A stretch of DNA of 64,000 nucleotides from CBDANW01 sp965197825 (lineage in GTDB: Bacteria; Acidobacteriota; Vicinamibacteria; Marinacidobacterales; DATDRI01). The position numbers and the translations under genes are program-made. This document shows positions 54,157-63,062 of this stretch, one piece after another. The notes beneath the pieces are model-generated. The model ran no database searches and was not told the origin of the DNA. It saw only the letters and a list, made by a program, of their open reading frames with translations. Position 1 is the stretch's first letter. Each line of letters opens with the position of its first letter. The stretch covers positions 1,612,001 through 1,676,000 of the forward strand of contig CBDANW010000003.1 in the NCBI GenBank assembly GCA_965197825.1, written 5' to 3'.

Positions 54157-54950
54157 TTACTCTTCGAGGGTCGTCCCTTTTTCGTTCAGCACCGCCCAAA
54201 CCTTGGCGGGGGTCATGGGGATATCGATGTTCCGGACCCCCAAATGCCACAGAGCATCGACCACTGCATTGACGATGGCGGGAGGTGCACCAACGGTCGC
54301 CGACTCCCCGACACCCTTGGCGCCGATCGGATGGTGCGGTGACGGTGTCACGGTTTCTCCGGTCTCCCAATTCGGTGTCTCCACCGCGGTGGGAAGTAGG
54401 TAGTCCATGAACGTGCCGCCATGCATGTTGCCGTCTTCATCGTAGGAGATCTCTTCGAGAAGCGCGGGAGCGAAGCCCATGGCCAAGCCGCCGTGGATCT
54501 GGCCTTCGACGATCATGGGGTTGATGCGCACCCCGCAATCGTCGACTGCCACGAAGCGTCGCACCTTCACCTCTCCGGTGCCTCGATCGATCTCCACGAC
54601 ACAGATGTAGGAACCGAAGGGATAGGTTAGGTTGGGAGGATCGTAGTAAGAGACCGCTTCCAATCCCCCTTCCATTCCCGCGGGGTAATTCGTGTAGGCG
54701 GCAAACGTGATCTCCTGGATGGTCTTGGCTCGATCGGGCGAGCCCTTTACATAGAACTTGCCCTGCTCCCAAACCAGATCCTCCTCGGACGCCTCCAGCA
54801 AGTGCGCGGCGATCTTCTTGGCCTTGTCGCGCACCTTGCGCGCGGCCATAGCACCAGCCGCACCCGCCGTCGGCGTGCTGCGGCTGGCATACGTGCCGAG
54901 ACCGTAGGGCGCGGTGTCGGTGTCACCTTCCTCGACCTGGATGTCCTCTG
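54157..54950 (-). pseudogene. Mo hydroxylase large subunit (CoxL-like), C-terminal fragment
   Basis: About 264 residues, from EDIQVEEGDTDTAPYGLGTY to the end, similar to the last third of the CoxL at 34051: FVAVDDCGVRINPMIVEGQI, the Met-Asp MDYLLPTAVETPNW and IGAKGVGESATVGAPPAI with the catalytic Glu. The N-terminal ~520 residues, including the form-defining loop, are missing. The fragment is joined near 54950-54990 to an acyltransferase gene in another frame. Confidence 0.88.
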
Positions 54951-54989
54951 CACGGTCGTCGGATCGCTCGTGCCCCCCAGTGGGCTTCC

Positions 54990-55787
54990 GGTCTCCCGGA
55001 TCATGTCGATGAGATCTTCTCGGTACACGGCATCGACGTCGGCAAGCAAGCTGGCCAGCTCGAGGTGGTCGAGGTGGAGCATCTGGGTCTTCATCGTTTC
55101 CTCGAGCAGGTCGGTCACTTCTCTGACGACCTCCTGGGGCTCCTTCGAGTAACGCTCGTGGTAGACCTCCAGTGAGATCGGCTTTCCCACTTGTATCCCC
55201 AGCGTGCTTCGAAAGCGAGACCGCTCGGGAAACGTGAGTCCGACGGGAACCAGGCGGACACCGAGCCGGAAGTCGTACCGTTCTTCCGCTTCCAGAGCGA
55301 TCCGCGCCGCCCCGGTCTTCAGCTTTTTCAACTCGGGATTCACATGACTGACCCCCTCGGGAAAAATGCCAATGGCTCCCCCGTCGGCGAGAACCTGATA
55401 ACACGCCTCGAACGTCCGATCGTTCTCGGACATGTCTGTCGGGTTGTCCATCCTGCGGCGGACGGGCAAGACCCCGCAGCGACGCAGAAACCAGCCCCAA
55501 ACCGGTACGGCAAAAATCCCACTCTTGGCGAGAAAATGGACCGGGCGTCGGGTGATGAATCCGACGGAGAGCGGATCCAGAAGACCATTGGGGTGGTTCG
55601 ATGCAAAAATGGTGGGCCCCTCCAACGGCACGGGATGCTCGACGTGAACCGCGATCTTCCTTAGAAACGTTCGAAGAATAGTGTGGCCCATGATCCTGAG
55701 CACCGGATAGAGGACGGGCTGGATCGCCCCGGATGCGGTTCGGCTGGTTGGGGGCGTCGTAGAGCTCACGTCATTAATGTCGGTCAC
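54990..55787 (-). pseudogene. 1-acyl-sn-glycerol-3-phosphate acyltransferase (PlsC-like), N-terminal part
   Basis: About 265 residues. PTIFASNHPNGLLDPLSVGF carries the NHxxxxD catalytic motif (here NHPNGLLD), VPVWGWFLRRCGVLPVRR motif II, GGAIGIFPEGVSHVNPELKK the FPEG motif and VRLVPVGLTFP motif IV. The sequence after LIDMIRETGS changes to CoxL-derived sequence in the wrong frame. Related proteins of this type are ~450 residues, so the C-terminal part was deleted together with the front of the coxL gene. The start overlaps the stop of the radical SAM gene by four bases. Confidence 0.87.
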
Positions 55788-56857
55788 CCAAACAGGGTCA
55801 TTTGATCCCCTGGGCGATCCGGCACGCGGAATCGACTCGGATCCAGCGAGGCCGGTCTTCGTTCCAGGCCGAAGCGGCGCAAGGCAACTTCGAATCGACG
55901 TGCCAGCAGCTCGGCGTACTGGCCGGTGCCGCGCATGCGCGTCCCGAATTGTGGATCATAGAGCTTTCCTTCCCGCGTCTCGCGTATGAGGTTCATCACG
56001 TGCGACGCCTTGGTCGGGAAATGTTCCGCCAACCACTCCTGGAAGAGCTCCTTTACCTCGAGGGGAAGCCTCAACAGAATGTAGCCCGCCGAGCTAGCTC
56101 CGGCACCGGCAGCGGTTTCTAGAATCTTCTCCATCTCGGAATCGTTGAGCCCGGGGATCATCGGCGACGCCAGGACTCCCACCGGAACGCCTTCGCTAGC
56201 CAGCCTCGCCATCGCCTGCAATCGCCGCTCGGGCGTGGGAGCGCGCGGTTCCATCCGCCGGGCGAGACCGCGATCCAAGGTGGTGACGGAGATCAGCACA
56301 TGAACGAGATGCTGGTCGGCGAGCTGACGCAATAGATCCAGATCGCGCGCGATGAGATTAGATTTGGTGACGATCGCTACCGGGTGCCTGTGCTCGACCA
56401 TCACCTCCAGTATTTGCCGCGTGATCTCGAGCTCCTTCTCCGCCGGCTGATAGGGATCGGTGTTCGCGCCGATGGCGATGACCTGCGGCTTGTACTTCGG
56501 CTGGGCAAGCTGCTCGCGGAGTCGCCTCGCGGCATCCGGCTTCGAGAAGATGCGGCTTTCGAAGTCCAGACCCGGCGAAAGACCAAGATAAGCGTGCGTC
56601 GGTCGCGCGAAGCAATAGATGCAGCCGTGCTCGCACCCCTTGTAGGGATTGATGGAAAGATCGAAGGGAACGTCCGGCGAGTCGTTGCGGGTGATGAGCG
56701 TCCGGGTCTTCTCGGGAGTGACGGTGGTAGAGATGGGCGTCGGCTCCAAATCCAGGCCCTGCCAGCCATCGTCGAATGGAACGTGCTGGTAGGGCTCGAA
56801 CCTTCCGTCGGGATTGCTGACGGCTCCCCGCCCCCCCGGAGGCTTGCTTTTGCGCAC
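55784..56857 (-). CDS. PA0069/Rv2578c-family radical SAM protein
   Basis: 357 residues from a GTG giving RKSKPPGGRGAVSNPDGRFE, the standard family start. YKGCEHGCIYCFARPTHAYL holds the CxxxCxxC cluster ligands; VIAIGANTDPYQPAEKELEI, VAIVTKSNLIARDLDLLRQL and LISVTTLDRGLARRMEPRAP are family blocks, and RMRGTGQYAELLARRFE lies near the end. The family resembles the spore photoproduct lyase-like SplB group; its reaction is unknown. A TTG start 18 codons upstream is possible but would overlap the divergent kinase gene. Confidence 0.9.
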   Translation of the reverse strand: MRKSKPPGGRGAVSNPDGRFEPYQHVPFDDGWQGLDLEPTPISTTVTPEKTRTLITRNDSPDVPFDLSINPYKGCEHGCIYCFARPTHAYLGLSPGLDFESRIFSKPDAARRLREQLAQPKYKPQVIAIGANTDPYQPAEKELEITRQILEVMVEHRHPVAIVTKSNLIARDLDLLRQLADQHLVHVLISVTTLDRGLARRMEPRAPTPERRLQAMARLASEGVPVGVLASPMIPGLNDSEMEKILETAAGAGASSAGYILLRLPLEVKELFQEWLAEHFPTKASHVMNLIRETREGKLYDPQFGTRMRGTGQYAELLARRFEVALRRFGLERRPASLDPSRFRVPDRPGDQMTLFG

Positions 56858-56898
56858 CGTCTGGTATTCTACACCGCGAAAGGAAGGCGTCAGAATAG

Positions 56899-57837
56899 GT
56901 GGTCCCCCCAATAAACGTGGCCAGACGCCGGGTGCCGGATTTCGACGTCGTCGGGATTGGTGTAGCGGTTCGGGACGTCACCGTGCTGCTCGACGTCTTT
57001 CCGAGTCCCGACGAGAAATACCGCGCGAAGGGTTTTTTCGAATCGAGCGGCGGCCCCGTCCCCACCGCGCTCGTCACACTAGCTCGGCTCGGTCGCCGCG
57101 TCGCGTTCTGTGGGGTCGTGGGTGACGATCCCGTCGGCGCGTTTATCATCGACGATTTGAGCCGAGAAGGCGTCGATGTTGAGGGTGTCGTGCGCCGCAA
57201 GAATCTTTCTCCCCCCAGCAGCGTCATCCTCGTCGAAGGTGGCCGGCGCACTATCTTCGAGGGTTGGCAGACGGATCTGCCGTTGGCCCTAAAGGATGTC
57301 CTCCCGTTTTCGGCTTGTCGCTACCTTCTGCTGGACGCTCGCTTGCCGGAGGTTCAAACCGAAGCCGCGCGCAGGGCTCGGAATTCCGGCAGTCAGGTGG
57401 TCTTGGACTGTGGCCACCCGCGACCGGGTGCCGACGACATCTTGTCTCTTACGGACGTGGCCATCTTGTCCCACACTTACCCCCGCGCGGTTCACGGAGA
57501 CGGTCAAGATCCCGCGACGTTCTTAAAAGAGCTCCACGCCAAACTTCCCGATGGCGGTCACCGGATCGCCGGACTGACTCTCGGACCCGAAGGCTGCGTG
57601 ATCCATTCCGTCGACTCTTCCACCGTCTGGATACCAGGGCACAAGGTGGAAGCGGTCGATTCGACAGGCGCGGGAGATGTGTTTCACGGAGCGTTCATCC
57701 ACGCGCTTCTTGCAGACGAAACCGCGGAAGTGGCGGCGCGCTTCGCCAACGCGGCCGCCGCGCTCAAGTGTCAAGGAATGACGGGGCGCGCGCCGATTCC
57801 GCCGGAAAAAGAAATCCGCGATCTCGCGGGAGTCTAG
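56899..57837 (+). CDS. PfkB-family carbohydrate kinase
   Basis: 312 residues. FDVVGIGVAVRDVTVLLDVF is the first strand, SGGPVPTALVTLARLGRRVA the substrate region (GG motif), FCGVVGDDPVGAFIIDDLSR follows and DSTGAGDVFHGAFIHALLAD is the C-terminal signature with the catalytic Asp. This is a ribokinase-type enzyme distinct from the one at 10742. GTG starts at 56899 and 56920 are both possible; AGGAAGG lies upstream of the first. The sugar is unknown and no sugar genes are adjacent. Confidence 0.88.
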   Translation: MVPPINVARRRVPDFDVVGIGVAVRDVTVLLDVFPSPDEKYRAKGFFESSGGPVPTALVTLARLGRRVAFCGVVGDDPVGAFIIDDLSREGVDVEGVVRRKNLSPPSSVILVEGGRRTIFEGWQTDLPLALKDVLPFSACRYLLLDARLPEVQTEAARRARNSGSQVVLDCGHPRPGADDILSLTDVAILSHTYPRAVHGDGQDPATFLKELHAKLPDGGHRIAGLTLGPEGCVIHSVDSSTVWIPGHKVEAVDSTGAGDVFHGAFIHALLADETAEVAARFANAAAALKCQGMTGRAPIPPEKEIRDLAGV

Positions 57838-58286
57838 GACTTGGCGCCGGCCGAAGGTACCTCAGCGAAAGCCGGGGAGAATTCTTTCTAGAAAAACGCC
57901 GAGCTGCCGCTCCTGCTCCAGGGAGGCAAAGCGAACGATCACCGTCCTGGCCCCAGCCTCGGCATACTCACGAATCCTTGCCGCCACTTTGTCCGGATGC
58001 CCAAAGGGGCCCCACTTGTCCTTCCAGAAGTTGCGACCGTAGTAGCGACGGATGAACGCGTCGGCATCGAGGTTCACGGTCATATAGAAGGCGGATTCCA
58101 TGGTGCCGAAATCCCTTTTTGCCTCCTGGGCGAACTCGCCCAACCGCGCGGTGAGCTTCGCGAATTCCTGCGGAGAATCCTAATGCCCATGTAACCGTCG
58201 GCCCAACGCACCACTCGCCGATGCTGCCTCTCGTTGCCGGTCTTCCAGTGCGTGGCGAGGAGAACCGGCACACCTCCCTCTCGAGG

Positions 58287-59658
58287 GAGCTCTTGTCAAT
58301 AGGTGTGTAAAAAAGTTCAGGCAGCAGCAACCTTCGACGACTCCGTTACCCTGTCTCCATCTTCAAATCGAACGCCCAGGTGAACCTCTCGCATCAGCTC
58401 CGGTGCGTTGAGCCGGCGAAAATTCTTCTCCGCAACCAGAAGCAGTTTGAAGATTGTCGCAGTGGCGGACTCGACTTTCTTGAACCTTTTGGCCGCATCC
58501 GTTCTCAATCTCAGTGCAGCGAACGGTGACTCCACGACGTTGCTCGTGCGAAGGTGTTGCCAGTGAGGCTTGGGAAAGGAATAAAAGCTGACCATCCGCT
58601 CCCAGTCCTCGTCGAGCACGTGCGCGGCCCCCGGAAGACCCTTGCGCAAGCACCAATCCTGGAACTTGGCCTTCTTCGTCTCGCACTCCTGCAGGCTGGT
58701 GGCGTAGGGGATCGCCGTCAACAGCGGCTTGGCCTGCGCCTGGTCCCTTTTCGGAATCCGGTCCAGTACGTTGAGGATTCGGTGGTTCCAGCACCGCTGT
58801 TCCTCAGCTTCTGGAAATACGTTTCGGGTCGCGGCCCAGATGCCGAGATGACCGTCACCGATCACCAAACGGGGACATCTCAGACCGCGCTTCTTCAGTC
58901 TCCGTAGCAGCGACGACCATGACGCTTCGGATTCTCGATGCCCGGCCTCCAGCGTCAGGACGATTTTCGTCCCGTCGGACAGGCCACCAACCGCAACTAG
59001 CACCGCCGCCTTGTCCTTCTCAAGGCCGGCCTTCACGTACACGCCATCTACCCACAGGTACACGAGCTCGAGTTCTTCCAGTGGGCTAGCTAGCCACTGC
59101 TCGTACTCTCCCTGCCATTTCTGTTTCAGCCGCGACACCGTGCTGGGAGAAAGTGGAGCGTCCTCCCCTAGAAGCCCGCGGAGCGACAGATCGAAATCTC
59201 CGTGAGCTAGTCCATGCAGGTACAGCTCCGGAATCAACTCGCTCACCGTTTCGCTCCGACGCTTGAACAGCGGAAGCACTCGACTTTCGAACCTCTCCTC
59301 CACGTCCCGTACTCTCGGCCGGCGAACCGTCACTGTGCCCACGCTCATCGTCAGCTTCCGAGGCTTACCGTATCCATTTCGATAGCCCGCCGTTGTGTCC
59401 ACGGGCTTCCGTCTCTCCGATTTCTCACGCCCGAGAAGCTCCGTGACTTCGGCTACCATCAGCTCCTGCACCCAATCCTGGATCTCAAGCCTCGCCCACT
59501 TCTCCAGCGACTCCCAAGCCACCCTTGACGAGCTCCGTCGTCCTGTGGTCTTTTCCTTCATGGCGGTGTCTCCTTCCGTTGGCCCCTTCACGCCGTGTTT
59601 CGTGACGCGGAAGGTTACTCCGCCTTTACTTTATTTCCACACCTTCTGAGGGTAGCTC
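58287..59658 (-). mobile_element. IS256-family element, group 1, complete copy
   Basis: 1372 bp with ends GAGCTCTTGTCAATAGGTGT and, reversed, GAGCTACCCTCAGAAGGTGT, and a perfect 8-bp target duplication TCTCGAGG at 58279-58286 and 59659-59666. It is the intact parent-type of the deleted copy at 1009. Confidence 0.96.
58317..59561 (-). CDS. IS256-family transposase, full length
   Basis: 414 residues from MKEKTTGRRSSSRVAWESLE, with AGGAGA upstream. N-terminal half has TTAGYRNGYGKPRKLTMSVG and RRPRVRDVEERFESRVLPLF; DDE residues in YLWVDGVYVKAGLEKDKAAV, CPRLVIGDGHLGIWAATRNV and HLRTSNVVESPFAALRLRTD, with CWNHRILNVLDRIP between. The protein is complete and probably active; it could act on the deleted copy at 1009, whose ends are the same. 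Confidence 0.95.
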   Translation of the reverse strand: MKEKTTGRRSSSRVAWESLEKWARLEIQDWVQELMVAEVTELLGREKSERRKPVDTTAGYRNGYGKPRKLTMSVGTVTVRRPRVRDVEERFESRVLPLFKRRSETVSELIPELYLHGLAHGDFDLSLRGLLGEDAPLSPSTVSRLKQKWQGEYEQWLASPLEELELVYLWVDGVYVKAGLEKDKAAVLVAVGGLSDGTKIVLTLEAGHRESEASWSSLLRRLKKRGLRCPRLVIGDGHLGIWAATRNVFPEAEEQRCWNHRILNVLDRIPKRDQAQAKPLLTAIPYATSLQECETKKAKFQDWCLRKGLPGAAHVLDEDWERMVSFYSFPKPHWQHLRTSNVVESPFAALRLRTDAAKRFKKVESATATIFKLLLVAEKNFRRLNAPELMREVHLGVRFEDGDRVTESSKVAAA

Positions 59659-60175
59659 TCTCGAGGTGACGCCGGCCGCACGGACACCTCATCCAAGTGG
59701 AAGTGTCGCCCCGCGAAAGTGACCGTCTCTCCGCGGGTCAGCCGTTTGACGATCTGCACCCATTCCTCGAGTCGGCCAGCACGTCCTTTGGGATCGACGC
59801 CTACTGTCGTCCATCCTTTTTGCTGCGCGTCGTTGAATGCCCCTCCCACACCGCCGGCGAGCACCAGCCGCCCGCCCGACAAGACATCCAATGTGCCGAT
59901 GATTTGCGCCGAACTGACCGGATGTCGAAGGGCGGGAAGAAGCACCGCCGTCCCGATCCGGACGCGGCGGGTGCGTGCCGCGACAGCGGCGAGTGTCGTC
60001 AGTGGCTCGAGGCGCGGTTTGGCGGTGAGGCTGTCACCGACCCAAAGAGAATCGATGCCGGCGTCTTCGGCGGTGCAGGCCAGCGACAAGACTAGCTCTG
60101 CGTCCCGCGGGCGCTCGTCCCTAAGAAGAAGCCCGCGAGTCGGAAGAAGGATGCCGAGAGAGGGCGACGCCACAC

Positions 60176-60787
60176 TCAACGGGCGTGAACCTCGGGATTC
60201 CTGGCAGTATGGCCCGACATGAGAAGGAGATCTTCGGGCGTATCGATATCGAGACCGAGGCCGGCGGAGCAATGCACCCGGGTAGCGATCCCGAGCCGCT
60301 TCGCCTGAGCGAGGTGCCGCGGGAAGCTTCGCGCTCCCAAGAGCGGTTCCATACGACTCGCCGCCGGCACCAAGAGCGCGTTCGTACCCTCTTCGTCTCG
60401 CGAGGGAGACAGAACGATGCGATCCTCGCCGGCCCAGGAATCGACTAGCCCGTCCACGTCATCCACGCCGAGCCGAGGAAGGTCGGCAGGAAGATAGAGC
60501 GGCGTCTCGCGTCTCTCCCAGCAACCGCGAAACACTTCACCGAGACTCGCGTTGAGCGTATCCGCAGGATCCGGAATCCAAGCTCCCCCCTCCGCGGCGA
60601 CCACGGCCCCCACTGTTCGGTCGCGGGTGACCACGAGTATCCGATGCACTCGCGAGCCGCGCACGGCGCGGAGCACGTGTTTCAGCATCTCGAGGACGAG
60701 CTCTTGCCGGCGTCCGGGATCGAGAACGGAGCCGAGGCGGCTCTTTGCCTCGCTCAACGCCTTGACCGGAATCACTGCCGTCACCAT
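60176..60787 (-). CDS. cofC: 2-phospho-L-lactate guanylyltransferase
   Basis: 203 residues. It activates 2-phospholactate (or PEP) with GTP to start the F420 side chain. MVTAVIPVKALSEAKSRLGS is the nucleotidyltransferase opening; RILVVTRDRTVGAVVAAEGG, TPLYLPADLPRLGVDDVDGL (metal-binding Asp), SRDEEGTNALLVPA and GLGLDIDTPEDLLLM complete the fold. The ATG overlaps the cofD stop (GTGATGG). Next to cofD, cofH and cofG the assignment is firm; FbiD-type use of PEP cannot be distinguished from sequence. Confidence 0.93.
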   Translation of the reverse strand: MVTAVIPVKALSEAKSRLGSVLDPGRRQELVLEMLKHVLRAVRGSRVHRILVVTRDRTVGAVVAAEGGAWIPDPADTLNASLGEVFRGCWERRETPLYLPADLPRLGVDDVDGLVDSWAGEDRIVLSPSRDEEGTNALLVPAASRMEPLLGARSFPRHLAQAKRLGIATRVHCSAGLGLDIDTPEDLLLMSGHTARNPEVHAR

Positions 60788-61758
60788 CACGAGGTCCTCG
60801 ACTCCTCCACGTGCTCGGTCGCAACATCCGCGATACGACAGAGCACGCACGCCAAGGCAACTTTGTCCTCTTTGTTGCGCATGACGGTTGAGACCGTGTA
60901 GGCAGATAGCCCGCGCTTCTCGATCGATGCCGCGTCGGCGCGATCGGTCTCATCAATCACTAACGTGTCACTGAGGCCCCGGTAGTAGTCGGCGATGCCG
61001 ATGGTACTGACTTCGTAGCCGAGCTCGGACATGATCTTGTCGGCCGGTCCCTTGAGCGCCCTACCACCGACGATGGGGCTCACCGCCAGGCGCCGCCCGC
61101 GAAACAAGCGTACGGCTTCCCGAATACCGGGTACCGCGAGGATCGGATCGACACTCAACCAGGGATTGGAAGGACAGAAAATCAAGGTCGACGCCGACCG
61201 CAGCGCTCTCACGACCTCCGGCGCGGGTAACGCCTCGTCCGCCCGTTCGAACCGCAGCCCGCGCACCTTCGGCTCGCATCGACGCTCGATGAAATAACTC
61301 TGGAACGCGAGATCCCCTTCATCGGTCTCCACCACGGTCCGCACCGGATGATCCGACATAGGAAGGATGGGATGGCGAACGCCTAGCCTTTGACAGAGCT
61401 CTTCCGTTACCTCCGACAACGTGCGGCCCTCATCCAATCTTTGCCGGCGCAGGATGTGCGTCGCAAGGTCCCGATCCCCGAGACGAAACCAGGTAGGTGT
61501 TCCGTAGCGACCCAACATCTCCAACGCGTGAAATGTTTCCGCCTCGACCCCCCAACCGGTGGCGGGATTCACAACCCCGGCGAGGGTGTACATGACCGTA
61601 TCGAGATCCGGAGAGACGTGGAGACCGAAGAAGTCCTCGTCGTCTCCCGTGTTGACCACCAGGGTCAGCCGATCGGGAGGCAACACCTCCGCCAGGCCCA
61701 GGGCGAGTTTGGCACCTCCCACGCCTCCCGAGAAAGCGACGACCGATCCCGAGCTCAC
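60787..61758 (-). CDS. cofD: 2-phospho-L-lactate transferase
   Basis: 323 residues. It joins the GTP-activated side chain to the flavin-like ring (Fo), yielding F420-0. VVAFSGGVGGAKLALGLAEV is the phosphate-binding start; VVNTGDDEDFFGLHVSPDLD and TVMYTLAGVVNPATGWGVEA are CofD hallmarks, with WFRLGDRDLATHILRRQRL, IFCPSNPWLSVDPILAVPGI and AVSPIVGGRALKGPADKIMS. The GTG start overlaps the cofH stop (GTGA), showing translational coupling. Confidence 0.96.
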   Translation of the reverse strand: MSSGSVVAFSGGVGGAKLALGLAEVLPPDRLTLVVNTGDDEDFFGLHVSPDLDTVMYTLAGVVNPATGWGVEAETFHALEMLGRYGTPTWFRLGDRDLATHILRRQRLDEGRTLSEVTEELCQRLGVRHPILPMSDHPVRTVVETDEGDLAFQSYFIERRCEPKVRGLRFERADEALPAPEVVRALRSASTLIFCPSNPWLSVDPILAVPGIREAVRLFRGRRLAVSPIVGGRALKGPADKIMSELGYEVSTIGIADYYRGLSDTLVIDETDRADAASIEKRGLSAYTVSTVMRNKEDKVALACVLCRIADVATEHVEESRTS

Positions 61759-63062
61759 GCCGTTTCGTCCTTGGTAGCAAGCGCCTTTGCTTTGTGGGCC
61801 TTGCGGCCAGGATGCTGGTAACGATAGCCGCTCGCTTTGATCAGCTGTTGATACGAGCCGAGCCGCTCCGAGCTCGGCCCCAGGGCATCGAGGGGCTCCG
61901 CCGCCCCTTCGTCTTCTCCGAAAACGCGACGGATGCGATAGGTGGTATGCCGCTCCGCCGGAACCCGCCCCGACTTGCGAATCAGGTCGCGGAAAGTAGC
62001 CGGTATGACGAGCTGACCGAAGGGGGCTCCGGCCGCGGTAGAGATGCTCTCGTTCATGAGCGTACCGCCCATGTCGTTCACTCCCGCGGACAGAAGGACT
62101 CGACTCATGTCCAGTCCTTCCTTGACCCACGAGACCTGCAGATTCGGAATCCAGTTATTCAGGAAGATGCGTGACACCGCATGCATCCGGATCACCTCGT
62201 CGCGCGTCGCCCCCTGTCTGACGCCGGGAACGGTTTGGTGCGCGTACATCGGCGCTTCGGTATGGACGAAGCTCAAGGGAACGAACTCCGTGAAACCACC
62301 GCTGGTCTTTTGAATGTCGCGCAGCAACGCCAGGTGACGCGCCTTGTGGAGATCGCTTTCCACATGCCCGTACATGATGGTCGATGTTGTGGGTATTCCG
62401 AGCTCATGAGCGCCCGTGATCACTTCGACCCATCCCTCGACCCGAATGCGCCCCGGCGAGATACGGTCGCGCATTTCCTGGTCCAGAATCTCCGCCGACG
62501 TGCCCGGCAGGCTTCCCACGCCCGCTTCCTTGAGCTCTCTCAAGTACTCCTGGATCGACATCCGAGAGCGTACCGAGCCGTACAAGACCTCCTCGGGCGA
62601 AAACCCGTGAATGTGTATCTCGGGCAGGGCTTCCTTGATCGCACGCGTGAGCCTTATATAAAGGTCTCCCTCCATTTGAGGCGGGAGACCGGCCTGGATG
62701 CAGACCTCGGTCGCTCCCAGCTCCCACGCCTCCTTCGCTCGCCGCACGATCTCTTCGGTGGGAAGCAAGTAGCCTTCTTCCATGCGGTAGTCGCGGCTGA
62801 AGGCACAAAACCCGCAGCGCTTGATGCACACGTTGGTGAAATTGATGTTGCGGTTGACCACGTAGGTCACGCGATCGCCGACCGCTCGCCGGCGAAGCTC
62901 ATCCGCCGTTTTGACCGTGGCGGTCAGGTCACGCGCCGTCGCTTGGAACAGCAGGAGACTGTCTTCGACGGTAAGGTCCGCGCCATCCAGCGCCTTGCTC
63001 AGCACGCGAGCGACGTCGATCGAGATGTCGCCGAGGAGGGCTTCTAGGGAGAACTCATGCAT
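61755..63062 (-). CDS. cofH: Fo synthase subunit 2 (radical SAM)
   Basis: 435 residues. Joins tyrosine-derived hydroxybenzyl to the pyrimidinedione in making Fo. NINFTNVCIKRCGFCAFSRD holds the CxxxCxxC cluster ligands; EEGYLLPTEEIVRRAKEAWE, EVCIQAGLPPQMEGDLYIRL, IHIHGFSPEEVLYGSVRSRM and ATAGAPFGQLVIPA-like end motifs identify CofH rather than MqnC. A ~50-residue tail (GEDEGAAEPLDALG onward) exceeds the family core. The start overlaps the end of cofG by 8 bases. Confidence 0.95.
   Translation of the reverse strand: MHEFSLEALLGDISIDVARVLSKALDGADLTVEDSLLLFQATARDLTATVKTADELRRRAVGDRVTYVVNRNINFTNVCIKRCGFCAFSRDYRMEEGYLLPTEEIVRRAKEAWELGATEVCIQAGLPPQMEGDLYIRLTRAIKEALPEIHIHGFSPEEVLYGSVRSRMSIQEYLRELKEAGVGSLPGTSAEILDQEMRDRISPGRIRVEGWVEVITGAHELGIPTTSTIMYGHVESDLHKARHLALLRDIQKTSGGFTEFVPLSFVHTEAPMYAHQTVPGVRQGATRDEVIRMHAVSRIFLNNWIPNLQVSWVKEGLDMSRVLLSAGVNDMGGTLMNESISTAAGAPFGQLVIPATFRDLIRKSGRVPAERHTTYRIRRVFGEDEGAAEPLDALGPSSERLGSYQQLIKASGYRYQHPGRKAHKAKALATKDETA

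Larger units (their letters stand above)
57862..60173 (-). pseudogene. F420-type luciferase-like (LLM) oxidoreductase split by an IS
   Basis: The first ~170 residues are at 60173-59659, from a GTG 2 bp after the cofC stop: LGILLPTRGLLLRDERPRDA, DAGIDSLWVGDSLTAKPRLE, TRRVRIGTAVLLPALRHPVS and VLSGGRLVLAGGVGGAFNDA, typical of bacterial luciferase-like F420 enzymes. After the IS the frame resumes (GGVPVLLATHWKTGNERQHR; RVVRWADGYMGI), shifts once near 58180, and ends MTVNLDADAFIRRYYGRNFW ... GVFLERILPGFR. Removing the 1372-bp IS, one target copy and one base shift would give ~310 residues. It is the last gene of the cof operon, so F420 was probably its cofactor. Confidence 0.88.

Noticed and set aside
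54747..55787. A 346-residue single acyltransferase protein
   Set aside because: Its last ~80 residues are Arg-rich, being the wrong-frame translation of the CoxL fragment; the acyltransferase ends near 54990.
1009..59658. The two group 1 IS256-family copies as ends of a 57-kb composite transposon
   Set aside because: Each copy has its own different 8-bp target duplication (GCCAAAGT and TCTCGAGG), so they inserted independently.
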